The notes beneath the pieces were generated by a model. It was not told the DNA's origin, made no database searches, and saw nothing but the letters and a program-made list of their open reading frames with translations. A stretch of 64,000 nucleotides of DNA from Filomicrobium insigne (GTDB lineage Bacteria; Pseudomonadota; Alphaproteobacteria; Rhizobiales; Hyphomicrobiaceae): positions 1 through 64,000 of the forward strand of contig NZ_FNJC01000003.1 of NCBI RefSeq assembly GCF_900104305.1, read 5' to 3'. The translations under genes were made by a program, and so were the position numbers. Of this stretch, positions 1 through 9,390 are shown in pieces (positions within the stretch are counted from its first letter, which is position 1; each line of letters begins with the position of its first letter).

Positions 1-21
1 AGAGGCGCTGCTGCGCCCCTC
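1..21 (-). terminator. Possible stem-loop after fhs (at window edge)
   Basis: Just past the fhs stop codon, read on the minus strand, an 8-bp stem closes on a 4-base loop (agca) with one G-U pair. The window ends here, so any U-run cannot be seen. It may be the fhs terminator. Confidence 0.3.
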
Positions 22-33
22 CCCGGCTTTGGG

Positions 34-1710
34 TTAGCTCAGGTTCTCGATATGGCCCTGATCATTGAGGCGGATGGCTTCCGCTGAGGGCACGCTCGGC
101 AGGCCGGGCATGCGCATGATGTCACCCGCGACCGCGACGATGAATTCCGCACCCGCCGCCAGGATCACTTCACGCACGGGCACTTCGTGGCCCGTTGGCG
201 CACCGCGCAGGTTGGGATCGGTCGAGAACGAGTACTGGGTCTTGGCCACGCAGATCGGCAGATGGCCGTAACCGGCGTCCTGCAGATCCTTGAACTGCGC
301 CTTGACCGACGCCGAGGCGGTAATGCCCGAAGCCCGGTAAATTTCCGTGGCGATGGTGTTCATCTTGTCCCACAGCGGCATGTCGTCGGGGTAAAGCGGC
401 TTGAAGTCCGCCTGGCCCGAATCCGCCAGCTCCGCGACGTAGCGGGCCAGGTCCTCGATACCGGCGCCGCCGTTTGCCCAGTGCGAGCACAGGAACGCCT
501 TGGCGCCGACCGATTCAGCCGCTTCCCGGACCGCATCGATTTCCGCATCCGTGTCCGTGATGAACTGGTTGATGGCAACCACCGGCGGCAGACCGAACTT
601 GCGCATGTTTTCGATGTGACGCTTGAGGTTCTCGCAACCCTTCGCGACCGCCGCGACGTTCTCGCCCTTGAGATCGTTCTTGGCGACGCCGCCATGCATC
701 TTCATGGCGCGCACCGTCGTCACGATGACGGCGGCATCCGGCTTCAGACCGGCCATGCGGCACTTGATGTCGAGGAACTTCTCAGCGCCGAGGTCCGCGC
801 CGAAGCCGGCTTCGGTCACGACATAGTCGGCGAGCTTCAAGGCCGTCTTGGTGGCCAGCACCGAGTTGCAGCCGTGCGCGATGTTGGCGAACGGACCGCC
901 GTGGATGAACACGGGGTTGTTCTCTAAGGTCTGCACCAGGTTCGGCATCAGCGCGTCCTTGAGCAGCACGGTCATAGCGCCGTCCGCCTTCAGATCCCGC
1001 GCCAGCACCGCCTTCTTGTCGCGCGTATAGCCGACGACGATGTTGCCGAGGCGGCGCTGCAGATCTTTGAGGTCGCTGGCAAGGCACAGGATCGCCATCA
1101 CTTCCGAGGCCACCGTGATGTCGAAGCCGTCCTGACGCGGGAAGCCGTTGGAAACGCCACCGAGCGAGTTGACGATCGAGCGCAGCGCCCGGTCGTTCAT
1201 GTCGATGACGCGGCGCCAGGTGATGCGGCGCTCGTCAAGGCCGAGCTTGTTGCCCCAGTAGATGTGGTTGTCGATCATCGCGGCGAGCAGGTTGTTCGCC
1301 GACGTGATGGCGTGGAAGTCGCCGGTGAAATGCAGGTTGATGTCTTCCATCGGCACGACCTGGGCATAGCCGCCGCCGGCCGCGCCACCCTTCACGCCGA
1401 AGCAGGGCCCGAGTGAGGGTTCGCGCAGGCAGCTCATCGCCTTCTTGCCGATGCGGTTCAGACCATCGCCCAGACCGACCGTCGTCGTCGTCTTGCCTTC
1501 GCCAGCCGGCGTTGGCGAAATCGCAGTCACCAGAATGAGCTTGCCATCGGGGCGATCTTTGACGCTGTTGATGAACTCGGCCGAGATCTTCGCCTTGTAA
1601 GGTCCGTAGTTGAGCAGCGCGTCACCCGGCACCGCGATCTTCTCGCCCACCTGAGAGATCGGCTTCATCTTGGCTTCGCGTGCGATCTCAATGTCTGACT
1701 TGACGGTCAT
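34..1710 (-). CDS. fhs: Formate-tetrahydrofolate ligase
   Basis: This 558-aa protein ligates formate to tetrahydrofolate at the cost of ATP, giving 10-formyl-THF in the cytoplasm. In methylotrophs it feeds formate carbon to the serine cycle and is often called ftfL. The length is that of the family, and the P-loop ([12 protein letters not shown], about residues 66-77) and the flanking family blocks are intact. The ATG at 1710 follows a good ribosome site (ggagg) on the minus strand. It is transcribed away from the sulfite-oxidation genes. Its place beside a cluster that releases formaldehyde suggests it supplies the C1-folate pool from MSA carbon, which is inference. The family call is secure. 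Confidence 0.97.
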   Translation of the reverse strand: MTVKSDIEIAREAKMKPISQVGEKIAVPGDALLNYGPYKAKISAEFINSVKDRPDGKLILVTAISPTPAGEGKTTTTVGLGDGLNRIGKKAMSCLREPSLGPCFGVKGGAAGGGYAQVVPMEDINLHFTGDFHAITSANNLLAAMIDNHIYWGNKLGLDERRITWRRVIDMNDRALRSIVNSLGGVSNGFPRQDGFDITVASEVMAILCLASDLKDLQRRLGNIVVGYTRDKKAVLARDLKADGAMTVLLKDALMPNLVQTLENNPVFIHGGPFANIAHGCNSVLATKTALKLADYVVTEAGFGADLGAEKFLDIKCRMAGLKPDAAVIVTTVRAMKMHGGVAKNDLKGENVAAVAKGCENLKRHIENMRKFGLPPVVAINQFITDTDAEIDAVREAAESVGAKAFLCSHWANGGAGIEDLARYVAELADSGQADFKPLYPDDMPLWDKMNTIATEIYRASGITASASVKAQFKDLQDAGYGHLPICVAKTQYSFSTDPNLRGAPTGHEVPVREVILAAGAEFIVAVAGDIMRMPGLPSVPSAEAIRLNDQGHIENLS

Positions 1711-2313
1711 GCGTTGTCTTCCTCCGCCGCCTAGCGGCTTTTTTTGTTAAAGGGTCCCTACCCCGGTTTTTTGATCTCGATCCTGGCGCGAGGGGATCCG
1801 TATCCACACGACTAAAGTCATGGAATTTAACGGCGCTCGCTCTGATCACCCTCAAGAGGCCGTGATCGGGCAGACGCCGACGTTTATTTGGCCTCACGAT
1901 GCAGTCGATAGCACAGAGAGAAACGTTGGCGGGATTGTTTGATTGGATAGGTTTGTAGACGAAATCAATATGTTTGATTTTGCTGCGTCGAAACAATTGT
2001 CGTTTCAGCGATTCTTGAGTGTCACTGCGACAAATTTCATGTCGGCCTGCCGACACTTGGGCTCGCAAGCTGTAAACTTGATCAATCTATCGATAGACCA
2101 AAATGACTTTACATTGCGCCTCGCTCACCTCCACGGTTTAAGGTGTCGACGGGTGCTGCTATAGTGTATTCAGGTGCTGCTATAGTGTATTCAGGTGCTG
2201 GTAATGCTCAGCTCACGGCTAAGCGGAGCGAGCGGCAGCCTGCGGTGCCCCGTTGCAGCGGGCGATACAAAACGACAAATCTGAGCCTGTGGCCGGACCT
2301 TAATCCTGGGTCA
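1711..2313. promoter_or_regulatory. Divergent intergenic region fhs / soeA
   Basis: About 600 bases separate the fhs start (minus) from the chosen soeA start (plus). The part from 1740 to 2140 is clearly more A/T-rich than the genes and should hold both promoters. No gene is supported in it. The soeA frame stays open upstream to 2143, but that extension is low-complexity and includes a tandem repeat, so I treat it as leader. Confidence 0.5.
2152..2200 (+). repeat. 21-bp tandem repeat in the soe leader
   Basis: A 21-bp unit occurs twice without a mismatch (2152-2172 and 2173-2193), followed by a 7-bp partial third copy. Each full copy contains tatagt, close to a sigma-70 -10 hexamer (TATAAT). 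The repeat lies 114-162 bases upstream of the chosen soeA start. It could duplicate a promoter element or be simple slippage; sequence alone cannot decide. Confidence 0.75.
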
Positions 2314-5232
2314 ATGGTCCAACACGGCGCAAAGGGTGGAGCAAAGATCGTGGGTTCGAATGGATCTAACGGGAACGGAGTCAAGATTGACCTGTCGGCA
2401 AATCCGGCTGACGAGATCAAGACCACGACCTGTTACATGTGCGCGTGTCGGTGCGGAATTAAGGTTTACCTGAAGGACGGCAAGGTCCGGTATATCGAGG
2501 GCAACCGCGACCATCCCGTGAACAAAGGCATTTTGTGCGGCAAAGGGTCTGCCGGCATTATGCAGCATTATTCACCTGCGCGCCTGCAGGCGCCACTGCT
2601 GCGGGTTGGTCCGCGCGGCTCAGGTGAATTCAAGGAAATCAGCTGGGAAGAAGCGCTGGGTCTGGCAACGCGCTGGCTCGGTGACGTTCGTCATAAGGAC
2701 CCCAAAAAGCTCGCGTTCTTCACCGGTCGCGACCAGTCGCAGGCCCTGACAGGGTGGTTCGCACAGCAATTCGGAACACCCAATTTCGCGGCGCACGGCG
2801 GCTTTTGCTCCGTTAACATGGCTGCAGCAGGTCTCTACACGTTCGGCGGATCGTTTTGGGAGTTCGGCGATCCCGACTGGGACCTCACGAAGTATTTTGT
2901 TCTCTTCGGCGTTGCCGAAGACCACGCCTCCAATCCGATCAAGGCGGGGCTTGGAAAGCTCAAGGGGCGCGGCGCCAAGGTCGTATCGGTCAACCCGATT
3001 CGCACTGGCTACCAGGCAATCGCGGATGAATGGATCGGCGTGAAGCCCGGCACCGACGGCATGTTTGTCGGTGGCTTGATCCACGAACTTCTGCGCACCG
3101 AAAAGATCGATGTCGGCTACCTCGTGCGCTACACTAATGCACCCTGGCTGGTCATCAATTCGCCTGGCGACGCTGACGATGGTTTGTTTGCGCGCGACGA
3201 AGCTGGAAAGCCGCTGTGCTTCGACAAGAAAACAAACCAGTTGGCGGATGCCACTCAGGCCGACGTTGTTCCGGCTTTGGCAGGCGAGTTCACTCTGCCT
3301 GACGGTCGCAAGGCACGTCCGTCATTCCAACCCATCGCAGAGCGCTTCCTGTCTCCGTCCTATTCTCCGGAAGCAGCCGAAAAAGCCTGCGGCGTACCGG
3401 CGGATACGATTCGTCGAATCGCCGCGGAGATCGCCGAAGTGGCATTCGAGCAGGAAATCACGCTCGACGTTGCTTGGACCGATTGGGCTGGGCGTCGCCA
3501 CGACAAGATGATCGGGCGGCCAGTCTCGATGCATGCGATGCGCGGAATTTCGGCGCACTCCAACGGCTTCCAGACCTGCAGAATGATCCACATGCTGCAG
3601 ATCCTTATCGGCTCTATCGACTGCCCAGGTGGCTTCCGTTACAAGCCCCCATATCCGCGTCCGACCCCGCCGCACAACAAGCCGGCAGGCAAGCACGGAA
3701 CCGTTAAGCCGAACACGCCGCTTAATGGTGCGCCGCTTGGCTTCGTGACAGGCCCAGAAGACCTGTTGCTTAGCCCGGAAAATGGTCCGGAACGCATCGA
3801 TAAAGCCTATTCGTGGGACGCGCCGATTGCGGCTCACGGCCTCATGCACATGGTCATCACCAACGCCGCGATGGGCGATCCATACCCGGTCGACGTGCTG
3901 TTCATGTACATGGCCAACATGAGCTGGAACTCAACGATGAACGTTCCAGGCGTGTTGAAGCATTTGACGGCGAAAGACGAGAATACCGGCGAATATAAGA
4001 TCCCGAAGATCATCTATTCCGACGCCTACTACTCGGAGATGGTGCCCTACGCCGATCTTATTCTGCCGGATACAACCTATCTCGAGCGCTGGGACTGCAT
4101 CTCGATTCTGGACCGTCCGGTTTCCGATCCTGATGGACCTGCCGACTCAATCCGTCAGCCGGTTGTCGAGCCGGACCGCGATGTCCGTCCGTTCCAGACC
4201 GTTTTGATCGATCTTGGTGCACGCTTGCGGTTGCCGGGCTTCGTCAACGATGATGGTTCGCCGAAGTATCCTGGCGGATACTCTGATTATATCGTCAACC
4301 ACGAGCGCGGCCCGGGCGTCGGCCCGTTGGCAGGCTTCCGTGGCAACAATGGCGATCAGTACGGCAAGGGGGCACCGAACCCCAACCAGCTCGATGAGTA
4401 CATCAAGAACGGCTGCTTCTACATGCACCACTTGAAGCCCGAGCAGCGCTACTTCAAGCACGCTAACAAGGACTACCTGGAGTGGGCGAAGGAAGTTGGC
4501 TTCATCGGCTCGGCTGATCCGATCATCTTCCAGCTGTACGTCGAGCCTTTGCAGAAGTTCCGCTTGGCCGCGCGTGGTCACGGCGAAATCCAGCCACCGG
4601 ATTCTCACCGGAAGAGGATCGAGGCGTTCTTTGATCCGATTCCTTTCTGGTACGCGCCCTTCGAAGGAGCGGTTCTCGATACCGATGAGTTCCCGATGTA
4701 CGCGGTCACGCAACGGCCGATGCATATGTATCACTCGTGGGGATCGCAGAACGCGTGGCTTCGGCAGATCACGGCGCAGAACCGTCTCTATGTGCATCGG
4801 GGCCGCGCAGAAGCCCTGGGCGTTAAGGACGATGACTGGGTCTGGATTCACGGCGCTATGGGCCGTGTGAAAGCTCAGGTCCGACTAATGGATGGTGTCA
4901 ATCCCGACACTGTCTGGACCTGGAATGCCATCGGCAAGCGTTCCGGCGCGTGGGGCCTGGATAACGATGCACCTGAAGCTACCCACGGCTTCCTGTTGAA
5001 CCACCTGATCTCGGAATTGTTGCCCGAGCGAGCTGGTGGCTACCGCTTCTCCAACTCGGACCCGATCACTGGGCAGGCCGCCTGGTACGATCTCAGGATC
5101 AGGATCGAGCGCGCGCTAGAAAGAGAAGAACAACAAACCAGCCCGCGTTTCGAGCCGCTCAAGAGCCCTCTGAAGCGCGAGGTCGCTGAGGTTTCTACAT
5201 TCGGAGTTGAGTTCAGGGGGAACAACTCATGA
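2314..5232 (+). CDS. soeA: Sulfite dehydrogenase SoeA, molybdopterin subunit
   Basis: This is a 972-aa catalytic subunit of the DMSO reductase family, matching SoeA, which oxidises sulfite to sulfate in the cytoplasm. An N-terminal [4Fe-4S] motif is formed by C40, C43, C47 and C75 (counted from the ATG at 2314). A probable molybdenum-ligand cysteine lies at C165 (FCSVNM). There is no twin-arginine signal, as expected for a cytoplasmic Soe enzyme and unlike Psr/Phs enzymes. The C-terminal molybdopterin-dinucleotide domain is present. The stop overlaps the soeB start by 4 bases (ATGA), so the two are translationally coupled. The start is uncertain: the frame is open to 2143 and the ribosome site at 2314 is weak. 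Psr-like subunits for other sulfur compounds are the alternative. Confidence 0.88.
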   Translation: MVQHGAKGGAKIVGSNGSNGNGVKIDLSANPADEIKTTTCYMCACRCGIKVYLKDGKVRYIEGNRDHPVNKGILCGKGSAGIMQHYSPARLQAPLLRVGPRGSGEFKEISWEEALGLATRWLGDVRHKDPKKLAFFTGRDQSQALTGWFAQQFGTPNFAAHGGFCSVNMAAAGLYTFGGSFWEFGDPDWDLTKYFVLFGVAEDHASNPIKAGLGKLKGRGAKVVSVNPIRTGYQAIADEWIGVKPGTDGMFVGGLIHELLRTEKIDVGYLVRYTNAPWLVINSPGDADDGLFARDEAGKPLCFDKKTNQLADATQADVVPALAGEFTLPDGRKARPSFQPIAERFLSPSYSPEAAEKACGVPADTIRRIAAEIAEVAFEQEITLDVAWTDWAGRRHDKMIGRPVSMHAMRGISAHSNGFQTCRMIHMLQILIGSIDCPGGFRYKPPYPRPTPPHNKPAGKHGTVKPNTPLNGAPLGFVTGPEDLLLSPENGPERIDKAYSWDAPIAAHGLMHMVITNAAMGDPYPVDVLFMYMANMSWNSTMNVPGVLKHLTAKDENTGEYKIPKIIYSDAYYSEMVPYADLILPDTTYLERWDCISILDRPVSDPDGPADSIRQPVVEPDRDVRPFQTVLIDLGARLRLPGFVNDDGSPKYPGGYSDYIVNHERGPGVGPLAGFRGNNGDQYGKGAPNPNQLDEYIKNGCFYMHHLKPEQRYFKHANKDYLEWAKEVGFIGSADPIIFQLYVEPLQKFRLAARGHGEIQPPDSHRKRIEAFFDPIPFWYAPFEGAVLDTDEFPMYAVTQRPMHMYHSWGSQNAWLRQITAQNRLYVHRGRAEALGVKDDDWVWIHGAMGRVKAQVRLMDGVNPDTVWTWNAIGKRSGAWGLDNDAPEATHGFLLNHLISELLPERAGGYRFSNSDPITGQAAWYDLRIRIERALEREEQQTSPRFEPLKSPLKREVAEVSTFGVEFRGNNS

Positions 5233-5978
5233 CCATGCTACCCGAGACCACCGAGCGGAAGCTTGGTCTCGTCATCGACCTTGATACGTGCGTTGGCTGT
5301 CAGGCCTGCGCCACGAGCTGCAAGGAATGGAATACAGGCGGCTACTCGGCCCCGTTGTCCGATCAGGACCCTTACGGTGCCGATCCCCATGGCGCTTGGC
5401 TCAATCGTATCCATGCCTATGAGGTCGACGACGGTGCTGAAGGCCGGACGGTACACTTTCCGCGCTCGTGCCTGCATTGTGAAACGCCGGCATGCGTCAC
5501 GGTCTGCCCAACCGGCGCGTCTTATAAGCGCGACGAGGACGGCATCGTCCTCGTCAATCCGGACACATGCATCGGCTGTAAGCTGTGCTCGTGGGCTTGC
5601 CCGTACGGCGCACGTGAATACGACTATGCCCACGGCGTCATGAAGAAATGCACGCTGTGCGTTGACCGTATTTATAACGAACACTTGGCCGAAGAGGATC
5701 GGATCCCGGCATGCGTCCGCGCCTGCCCAACCGGGGCGCGCCACTTTGGTGATCTCGGCGATCCCAACAGTGATGTGTCGCAACTCGTTGCCGAACGCGG
5801 TGGTTACGATCTCCTGCCAGAGATGAACTACAAGCCGGTCAACAAGTATCTCCCGCCTCGGCCGAAGCGGAACTCGGCCACTTCCACACAGTCTTATACG
5901 GCACCACCGCCTGCAAAGACTGACGGCAGTGTGACCGAACGCCTCTTCGCCTGGGCAGATCAGATGCTGTCACGGTAA
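5229..5978 (+). CDS. soeB: Sulfite dehydrogenase SoeB, iron-sulfur subunit
   Basis: This 249-aa ferredoxin-type subunit carries electrons from SoeA to the membrane subunit. Four cysteine clusters are visible in the DmsB/PsrB order: CVGCQACATSC near residue 19, CLHCETPACVTVCP near 84, CIGCKLCSWACP near 115, and CTLC with a later CVRACP near 140-165. This is the full set for four [4Fe-4S] centres. The protein has no signal peptide. The C-terminal 50 residues are a low-complexity tail rich in Pro, Ser and Thr. The start overlaps the soeA stop, so soeABC is one operon. Confidence 0.93.
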   Translation: MTMLPETTERKLGLVIDLDTCVGCQACATSCKEWNTGGYSAPLSDQDPYGADPHGAWLNRIHAYEVDDGAEGRTVHFPRSCLHCETPACVTVCPTGASYKRDEDGIVLVNPDTCIGCKLCSWACPYGAREYDYAHGVMKKCTLCVDRIYNEHLAEEDRIPACVRACPTGARHFGDLGDPNSDVSQLVAERGGYDLLPEMNYKPVNKYLPPRPKRNSATSTQSYTAPPPAKTDGSVTERLFAWADQMLSR

Positions 5979-6067
5979 TCACCGTCTGCGGTAGGCCGCA
6001 GGCAAATGGATAAGCCAAGCACTGGGCGGGAACCGCGCCCCAACGAGACAACGAGACAAACAAGACC

Positions 6068-7015
6068 ATGCATCCTGCTTATTCGGTGATCTTCTTCACG
6101 ACCGCATCCGGAGCGGGCTACGGCCTGCTCATCTGGATGGCGATTGCTGGCACCCTTGGTGTCGTCCCACCCCACTGGGGTATCGGCTTCGCAGGCCTCG
6201 GTTTGGCGCTGGCGCTGATTACGGCCGGCCTGCTGTCATCAACCTTCCACCTTGGACGTCCTGAGCGTTCTTGGCGGGCGTTTTCGCAATGGCGCTCGTC
6301 ATGGCTATCGCGCGAAGGCGTGCTCGCCGTCGCAACGTATGCTCCGGCTGGCCTGCTCGGGATTTCGTGGGTATTTTTTGAGAACCTGTCCGGCATCGTG
6401 GTGGTTTTCGCGATCGGCACAGTGATCTTGTCGCTCTGCACGGTCTGGGCAACGGGGATGATTTACGCATCGCTGCCCCCCATTCGCTCGTGGCACCAGC
6501 CTTGGACTGCACCGGTTTATGTCGGCTTGGCCCTCGCCAGCGGCGGCGTTCTTTTCCATGTCATCCTCGCGGCCTCAACCGGAGTGACGTGGTGGACGGC
6601 GGGTCTCGCAGTGGCGCTGGTCGTTGTAGCCTTCATTCTCAAGACCATGTGGTGGCAAACCGTAGATGGCGCCAAGCGTTCACTGACCGTAGAGTCTGCA
6701 ACGGGCCTCGGTCGGTTCGGCAAGGTTGGAATGATTGAAGCGCCGCACTCGCGTCCGAACTTCGTCATGCGCGAGATGGGGTACCATGTGGCCCGCAAGC
6801 ACGCAAAGAAGCTGCGCACTGTGGCAACCTACCTGATCTTTCTGGTGCCGCCGATTTGTCTGCTTCTGCTTCCCATGCTGTCCACGCTGGTAGCCTTGCC
6901 GGTCGCTCTTACTGCGGCTGTCAGCGCCGGTGCGGGCTTGCTCGTTGAACGTTGGCTATTTTTCGCCGAGGCGGATCACGCTGTGATGCTGTTCTACGGT
7001 GCGGATAAAGCGTAA
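6068..7015 (+). CDS. soeC: Sulfite dehydrogenase SoeC, membrane anchor
   Basis: This 315-aa hydrophobic protein of the DmsC type has roughly eight predicted membrane helices spread over its length. It should anchor SoeAB to the inner face of the membrane and pass sulfite electrons to quinone. The order soeA-soeB-soeC with SoeA free of a Tat signal is what distinguishes SoeABC from periplasmic relatives. A gap of 89 bases follows soeB. No strong ribosome site precedes the ATG, which suggests reduced translation relative to soeAB. With a methanesulfonate monooxygenase close by, the likely sulfite source is MSA. Confidence 0.88.
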   Translation: MHPAYSVIFFTTASGAGYGLLIWMAIAGTLGVVPPHWGIGFAGLGLALALITAGLLSSTFHLGRPERSWRAFSQWRSSWLSREGVLAVATYAPAGLLGISWVFFENLSGIVVVFAIGTVILSLCTVWATGMIYASLPPIRSWHQPWTAPVYVGLALASGGVLFHVILAASTGVTWWTAGLAVALVVVAFILKTMWWQTVDGAKRSLTVESATGLGRFGKVGMIEAPHSRPNFVMREMGYHVARKHAKKLRTVATYLIFLVPPICLLLLPMLSTLVALPVALTAAVSAGAGLLVERWLFFAEADHAVMLFYGADKA

Positions 7016-7076
7016 TTTCGTCAGGCGATAAGAACCTCGTTGCTAAACAACCGGCGAAATTTCCGGAGGAAATAAA

Positions 7077-7913
7077 ATGACCGCGGTCGCGTGGAAAACG
7101 ATTGAAACAATAGATAGCCGAAAGCTGAATGAGGCCCGGCGCCAAGCACACAATGGCATTCATTGGCTTGCCCGTTTCGCGAACAGCTTTCGGGCGCCGG
7201 AAAACGGCAACCGGCAGGTCGAATTGATATGGGATACCGAACACGGTGCTTTCTCCACGAAAGCCTTCGAGGACAAGTACCGTGTGGAATTGCGTCTGCC
7301 CCATATGGAGATGCAGTTCCGGGAAGGCGACAAGCTTGTTCCGCACGTCCTCTACTTCGAGGATCGCTCTCCGGCGCATGTGGAAGCGTGGGCTTTGGTT
7401 GAACTTCTCCATCGCGGCCTGGACCGCGACCGGTTCTCCAAGAACCTCCCTTATACGCCTGAAAACCTCATGTCGGGTGACAATGAAGAGTTCGCTCCTG
7501 AATCCTACCAGGAAGAGCTAGCGGTCCTGAATAACTGGTACACGAACGCAGGCCAGATCCTATCCCAGCTTGCCAGCAAGCATGCCGAGGATGGAACCAT
7601 TTCGATTGCAGGCACGTCGACGGCACAGCCGCCCGCAATCAAATGCTGGCCGAACAGCTTCCAGATCGGCATTGAAATGCCGATCCAAGCCTCCGGTGGA
7701 CGACTTCTGAGAGTCGGCATGGCGATCAGCAACACATCTAGGCCAGAGCCATATTTCTTCGTTGGGACGGAAGAGCAGGCTTCCAGCGGAAACTTCAACG
7801 CGAATTACATTTTGATGGCGCGCCGTATCATCTCCGACAACATGTCGCCGGAGGAAGTGGTCGCCTTCTTGCAGAAATCGATCGCCGCACAGCGCAAACC
7901 ACATGCGCACTAA
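7077..7913 (+). CDS. Unknown protein in the soe operon
   Basis: I do not recognise this 278-aa protein. It starts 61 bases after soeC at an ATG with a strong ribosome site (ggagga), runs the same way, and is followed at once by a strong terminator, so it is the last gene of the soe operon. It has no signal peptide, no membrane helix and no obvious cofactor motif. The middle (about residues 95-165) is rich in aromatic and acidic residues, including an NNWYTN motif. The C-terminal part looks like a mixed alpha/beta domain. It has a single cysteine, near residue 182. A role as accessory or maturation factor for SoeABC, or in sulfite-linked metabolism, is only suggested by position. Confidence 0.85.
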   Translation: MTAVAWKTIETIDSRKLNEARRQAHNGIHWLARFANSFRAPENGNRQVELIWDTEHGAFSTKAFEDKYRVELRLPHMEMQFREGDKLVPHVLYFEDRSPAHVEAWALVELLHRGLDRDRFSKNLPYTPENLMSGDNEEFAPESYQEELAVLNNWYTNAGQILSQLASKHAEDGTISIAGTSTAQPPAIKCWPNSFQIGIEMPIQASGGRLLRVGMAISNTSRPEPYFFVGTEEQASSGNFNANYILMARRIISDNMSPEEVVAFLQKSIAAQRKPHAH

Positions 7914-7946
7914 GATGTAAAAAAGGTCGATATTTAGAACTGAAAA

Positions 7947-7983
7947 CGGGGCGGCTTGGAAACCAAGCTGCCCCGATTTTTTT
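7947..7983 (+). terminator. Rho-independent terminator of the soe operon
   Basis: A 13-bp GC-rich stem (7947-7959 with 7963-7975, one G-U pair) closes on a 3-base loop and is followed by seven T. It lies 33 bases after the stop of the 278-aa gene. Confidence 0.93.
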
Positions 7984-8001
7984 GCTGAATACGAGAACCA
8001 G

Positions 8002-8035
8002 AAAAAACGTGCCCCCGAGGTGTCGGTGGCACGTT
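8002..8035 (-). terminator. Terminator of the LysR gene
   Basis: On the minus strand an 8-bp outer stem (8028-8035 with 8006-8013) encloses a 4-bp inner stem and is followed by a run of T (8002-8007 read as A on the plus strand). It stands 9 bases after the LysR stop, back to back with the soe terminator. Confidence 0.82.
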
Positions 8036-8043
8036 CTATAAAC

Positions 8044-9120
8044 TCACAGGATATCATGATCGCCTAGGCGCAGATGGCGGGCGACGCGCTGCTGCTCTTC
8101 AGTGTCGCCATTGGAGACTGGCACACGTGCGGCGTTGATCGCACAGGGGGTCTGTGCCTGGACAGTCGTCTTTGATTTTCTTGAGCCCTGGGATTTCTCG
8201 TCGTCGCCGAGCAGCCTGCGAAGTTCGCCAGACTTGTTTAGCTTCTTCACGATCGAGACCAGCGCGCTGGCCATCGGCATAATGATTTCGCCTTCAGCCC
8301 AGAACAGCCCGACCTCCTGGCTCATCACGGGCTCGACGAGATCGAGCGCCTTCGTGCCGGCATGCAGGCCGGGCATGCGTTTGAAGTGTGCCGGAATGAT
8401 CGTCGAGAGTTCCGTGCATTGAACCTGGAACATCAGGTGAAGAATGGATTCGGATTCAACCTTTGGAACGACGTCACAGCCAACCTGTTCGAAGATGCTG
8501 TCGACAAACCGGCGCTCATGCATGCTAGAGCGAAGCATCGCGAGAGGAAGTTCTGCCGCTTCTTTCCAAGTGATCTGAGTACGGCCCTCAAACTCGGCTG
8601 TGTCCGGAACCAACAGGCTAAGCTTTTCGGAATAGATCGGAATAACATTGCGGCGACCAAGATCTGCCTGGTCGATGTACGTCAGCGCGCAATCAAGATT
8701 GAAGTTATCAAGTCCGAGCTTCATCGCTTCGTTGCCCATGAAGTGGACGTCGATGCGGACATTCGGATAGCGCTCGCGCACTTTTTCCAGAAGGACAGGA
8801 AGAACAGGAGACATCGAGGGCATAGCGCCCATCCGCAATGAGCCGTGCAGGTCGTCCTGGCGTTCCTTGATCTCGTCGCGCATCGCTTCGCAATGCGAGA
8901 GGATGAGGCGTGCCCATTTGGCGATCCGTTCACCATCGGGTGTCAGACCATGGAAGCGCTGACCACGGCCGCGCAAGAATATCGGCACACCGATTTCCAG
9001 CTCAAATTGCTTGATGCCGCTCGAGAGGCTCGGTTGGGTAACGTTGCAACGTTTCGCTGCTCGACCGAAGTGTTTCTCTTCAACGACCGCTACGAGATAT
9101 TTGAACTGGCGTAGGAACAT
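8044..9120 (-). CDS. LysR-family transcriptional regulator
   Basis: This 358-aa protein has an N-terminal LysR helix-turn-helix (about residues 1-60) and a substrate-binding-like effector domain (about 90-300). It also has a C-terminal tail of some 50 polar residues beyond the usual 300-aa length. ATG at 9120 follows an aggaag ribosome site. It is divergent from the tauE-type exporter, and the 270-base gap between them holds an inverted repeat and a direct repeat suited to LysR binding. It is the only regulator gene in the first 30 kb, so it is the best candidate for controlling sulfite or MSA genes. The inducer cannot be read from the sequence; sulfite, sulfate or a C1 compound are possibilities. 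Confidence 0.93.
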   Translation of the reverse strand: MFLRQFKYLVAVVEEKHFGRAAKRCNVTQPSLSSGIKQFELEIGVPIFLRGRGQRFHGLTPDGERIAKWARLILSHCEAMRDEIKERQDDLHGSLRMGAMPSMSPVLPVLLEKVRERYPNVRIDVHFMGNEAMKLGLDNFNLDCALTYIDQADLGRRNVIPIYSEKLSLLVPDTAEFEGRTQITWKEAAELPLAMLRSSMHERRFVDSIFEQVGCDVVPKVESESILHLMFQVQCTELSTIIPAHFKRMPGLHAGTKALDLVEPVMSQEVGLFWAEGEIIMPMASALVSIVKKLNKSGELRRLLGDDEKSQGSRKSKTTVQAQTPCAINAARVPVSNGDTEEQQRVARHLRLGDHDIL

Positions 9121-9152
9121 CGGTGCACTTCCTGAGGGTTTCCAGACCTATA

Positions 9153-9175
9153 CCCTGTCATGGCTCTGACATGGG
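9153..9175. promoter_or_regulatory. Inverted repeat, candidate LysR operator
   Basis: Half-sites ccctgtca and tgacatggg face each other across tggctc; the tgtca/tgaca arms are perfect and the outer CCC/GGG arms match with one inserted base. The site is 33-55 bases upstream of the LysR start, where autoregulatory LysR sites normally lie. Confidence 0.5.
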
Positions 9176-9227
9176 CTTTGGAATAATAATAGTAACATGC
9201 TCATAAAAGTTCTAGTTCAATAAGTTT

Positions 9228-9257
9228 CATCAATTATTGGTGTCATCTATTATTGGT
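9228..9257. repeat. Two direct copies of a 14-mer upstream of the exporter
   Basis: The motif catc-(a/t)-attattggt occurs at 9228-9241 and 9244-9257, repeating every 16 bases with a single difference. It lies in the A/T-rich centre of the lysR/exporter gap and may be a protein-binding site or part of the promoter. Confidence 0.6.
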
Positions 9258-9390
9258 TTGGTATTTTCGAACGCCAACCCTATGGCGCATTTTTGTGCGT
9301 CAGCGATTATGGCCTGCGTCGCTTGCCTCATTGAATGTCCATGTGTTGAGCAAGCGATGACCTGGATTTGGTCATCAGGGGGCCAAACGC

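Noticed and set aside
187-927. Long plus-strand frame opposite fhs
   Set aside because: It lies wholly within fhs in another frame, has no recognisable product, and its base pattern follows the codons of fhs.
2314-7015. Polysulfide or thiosulfate reductase (Psr/Phs) instead of SoeABC
   Set aside because: The catalytic subunit has no Tat signal and the genes sit with sulfite exporters and an MSA monooxygenase, which fits cytoplasmic sulfite oxidation.
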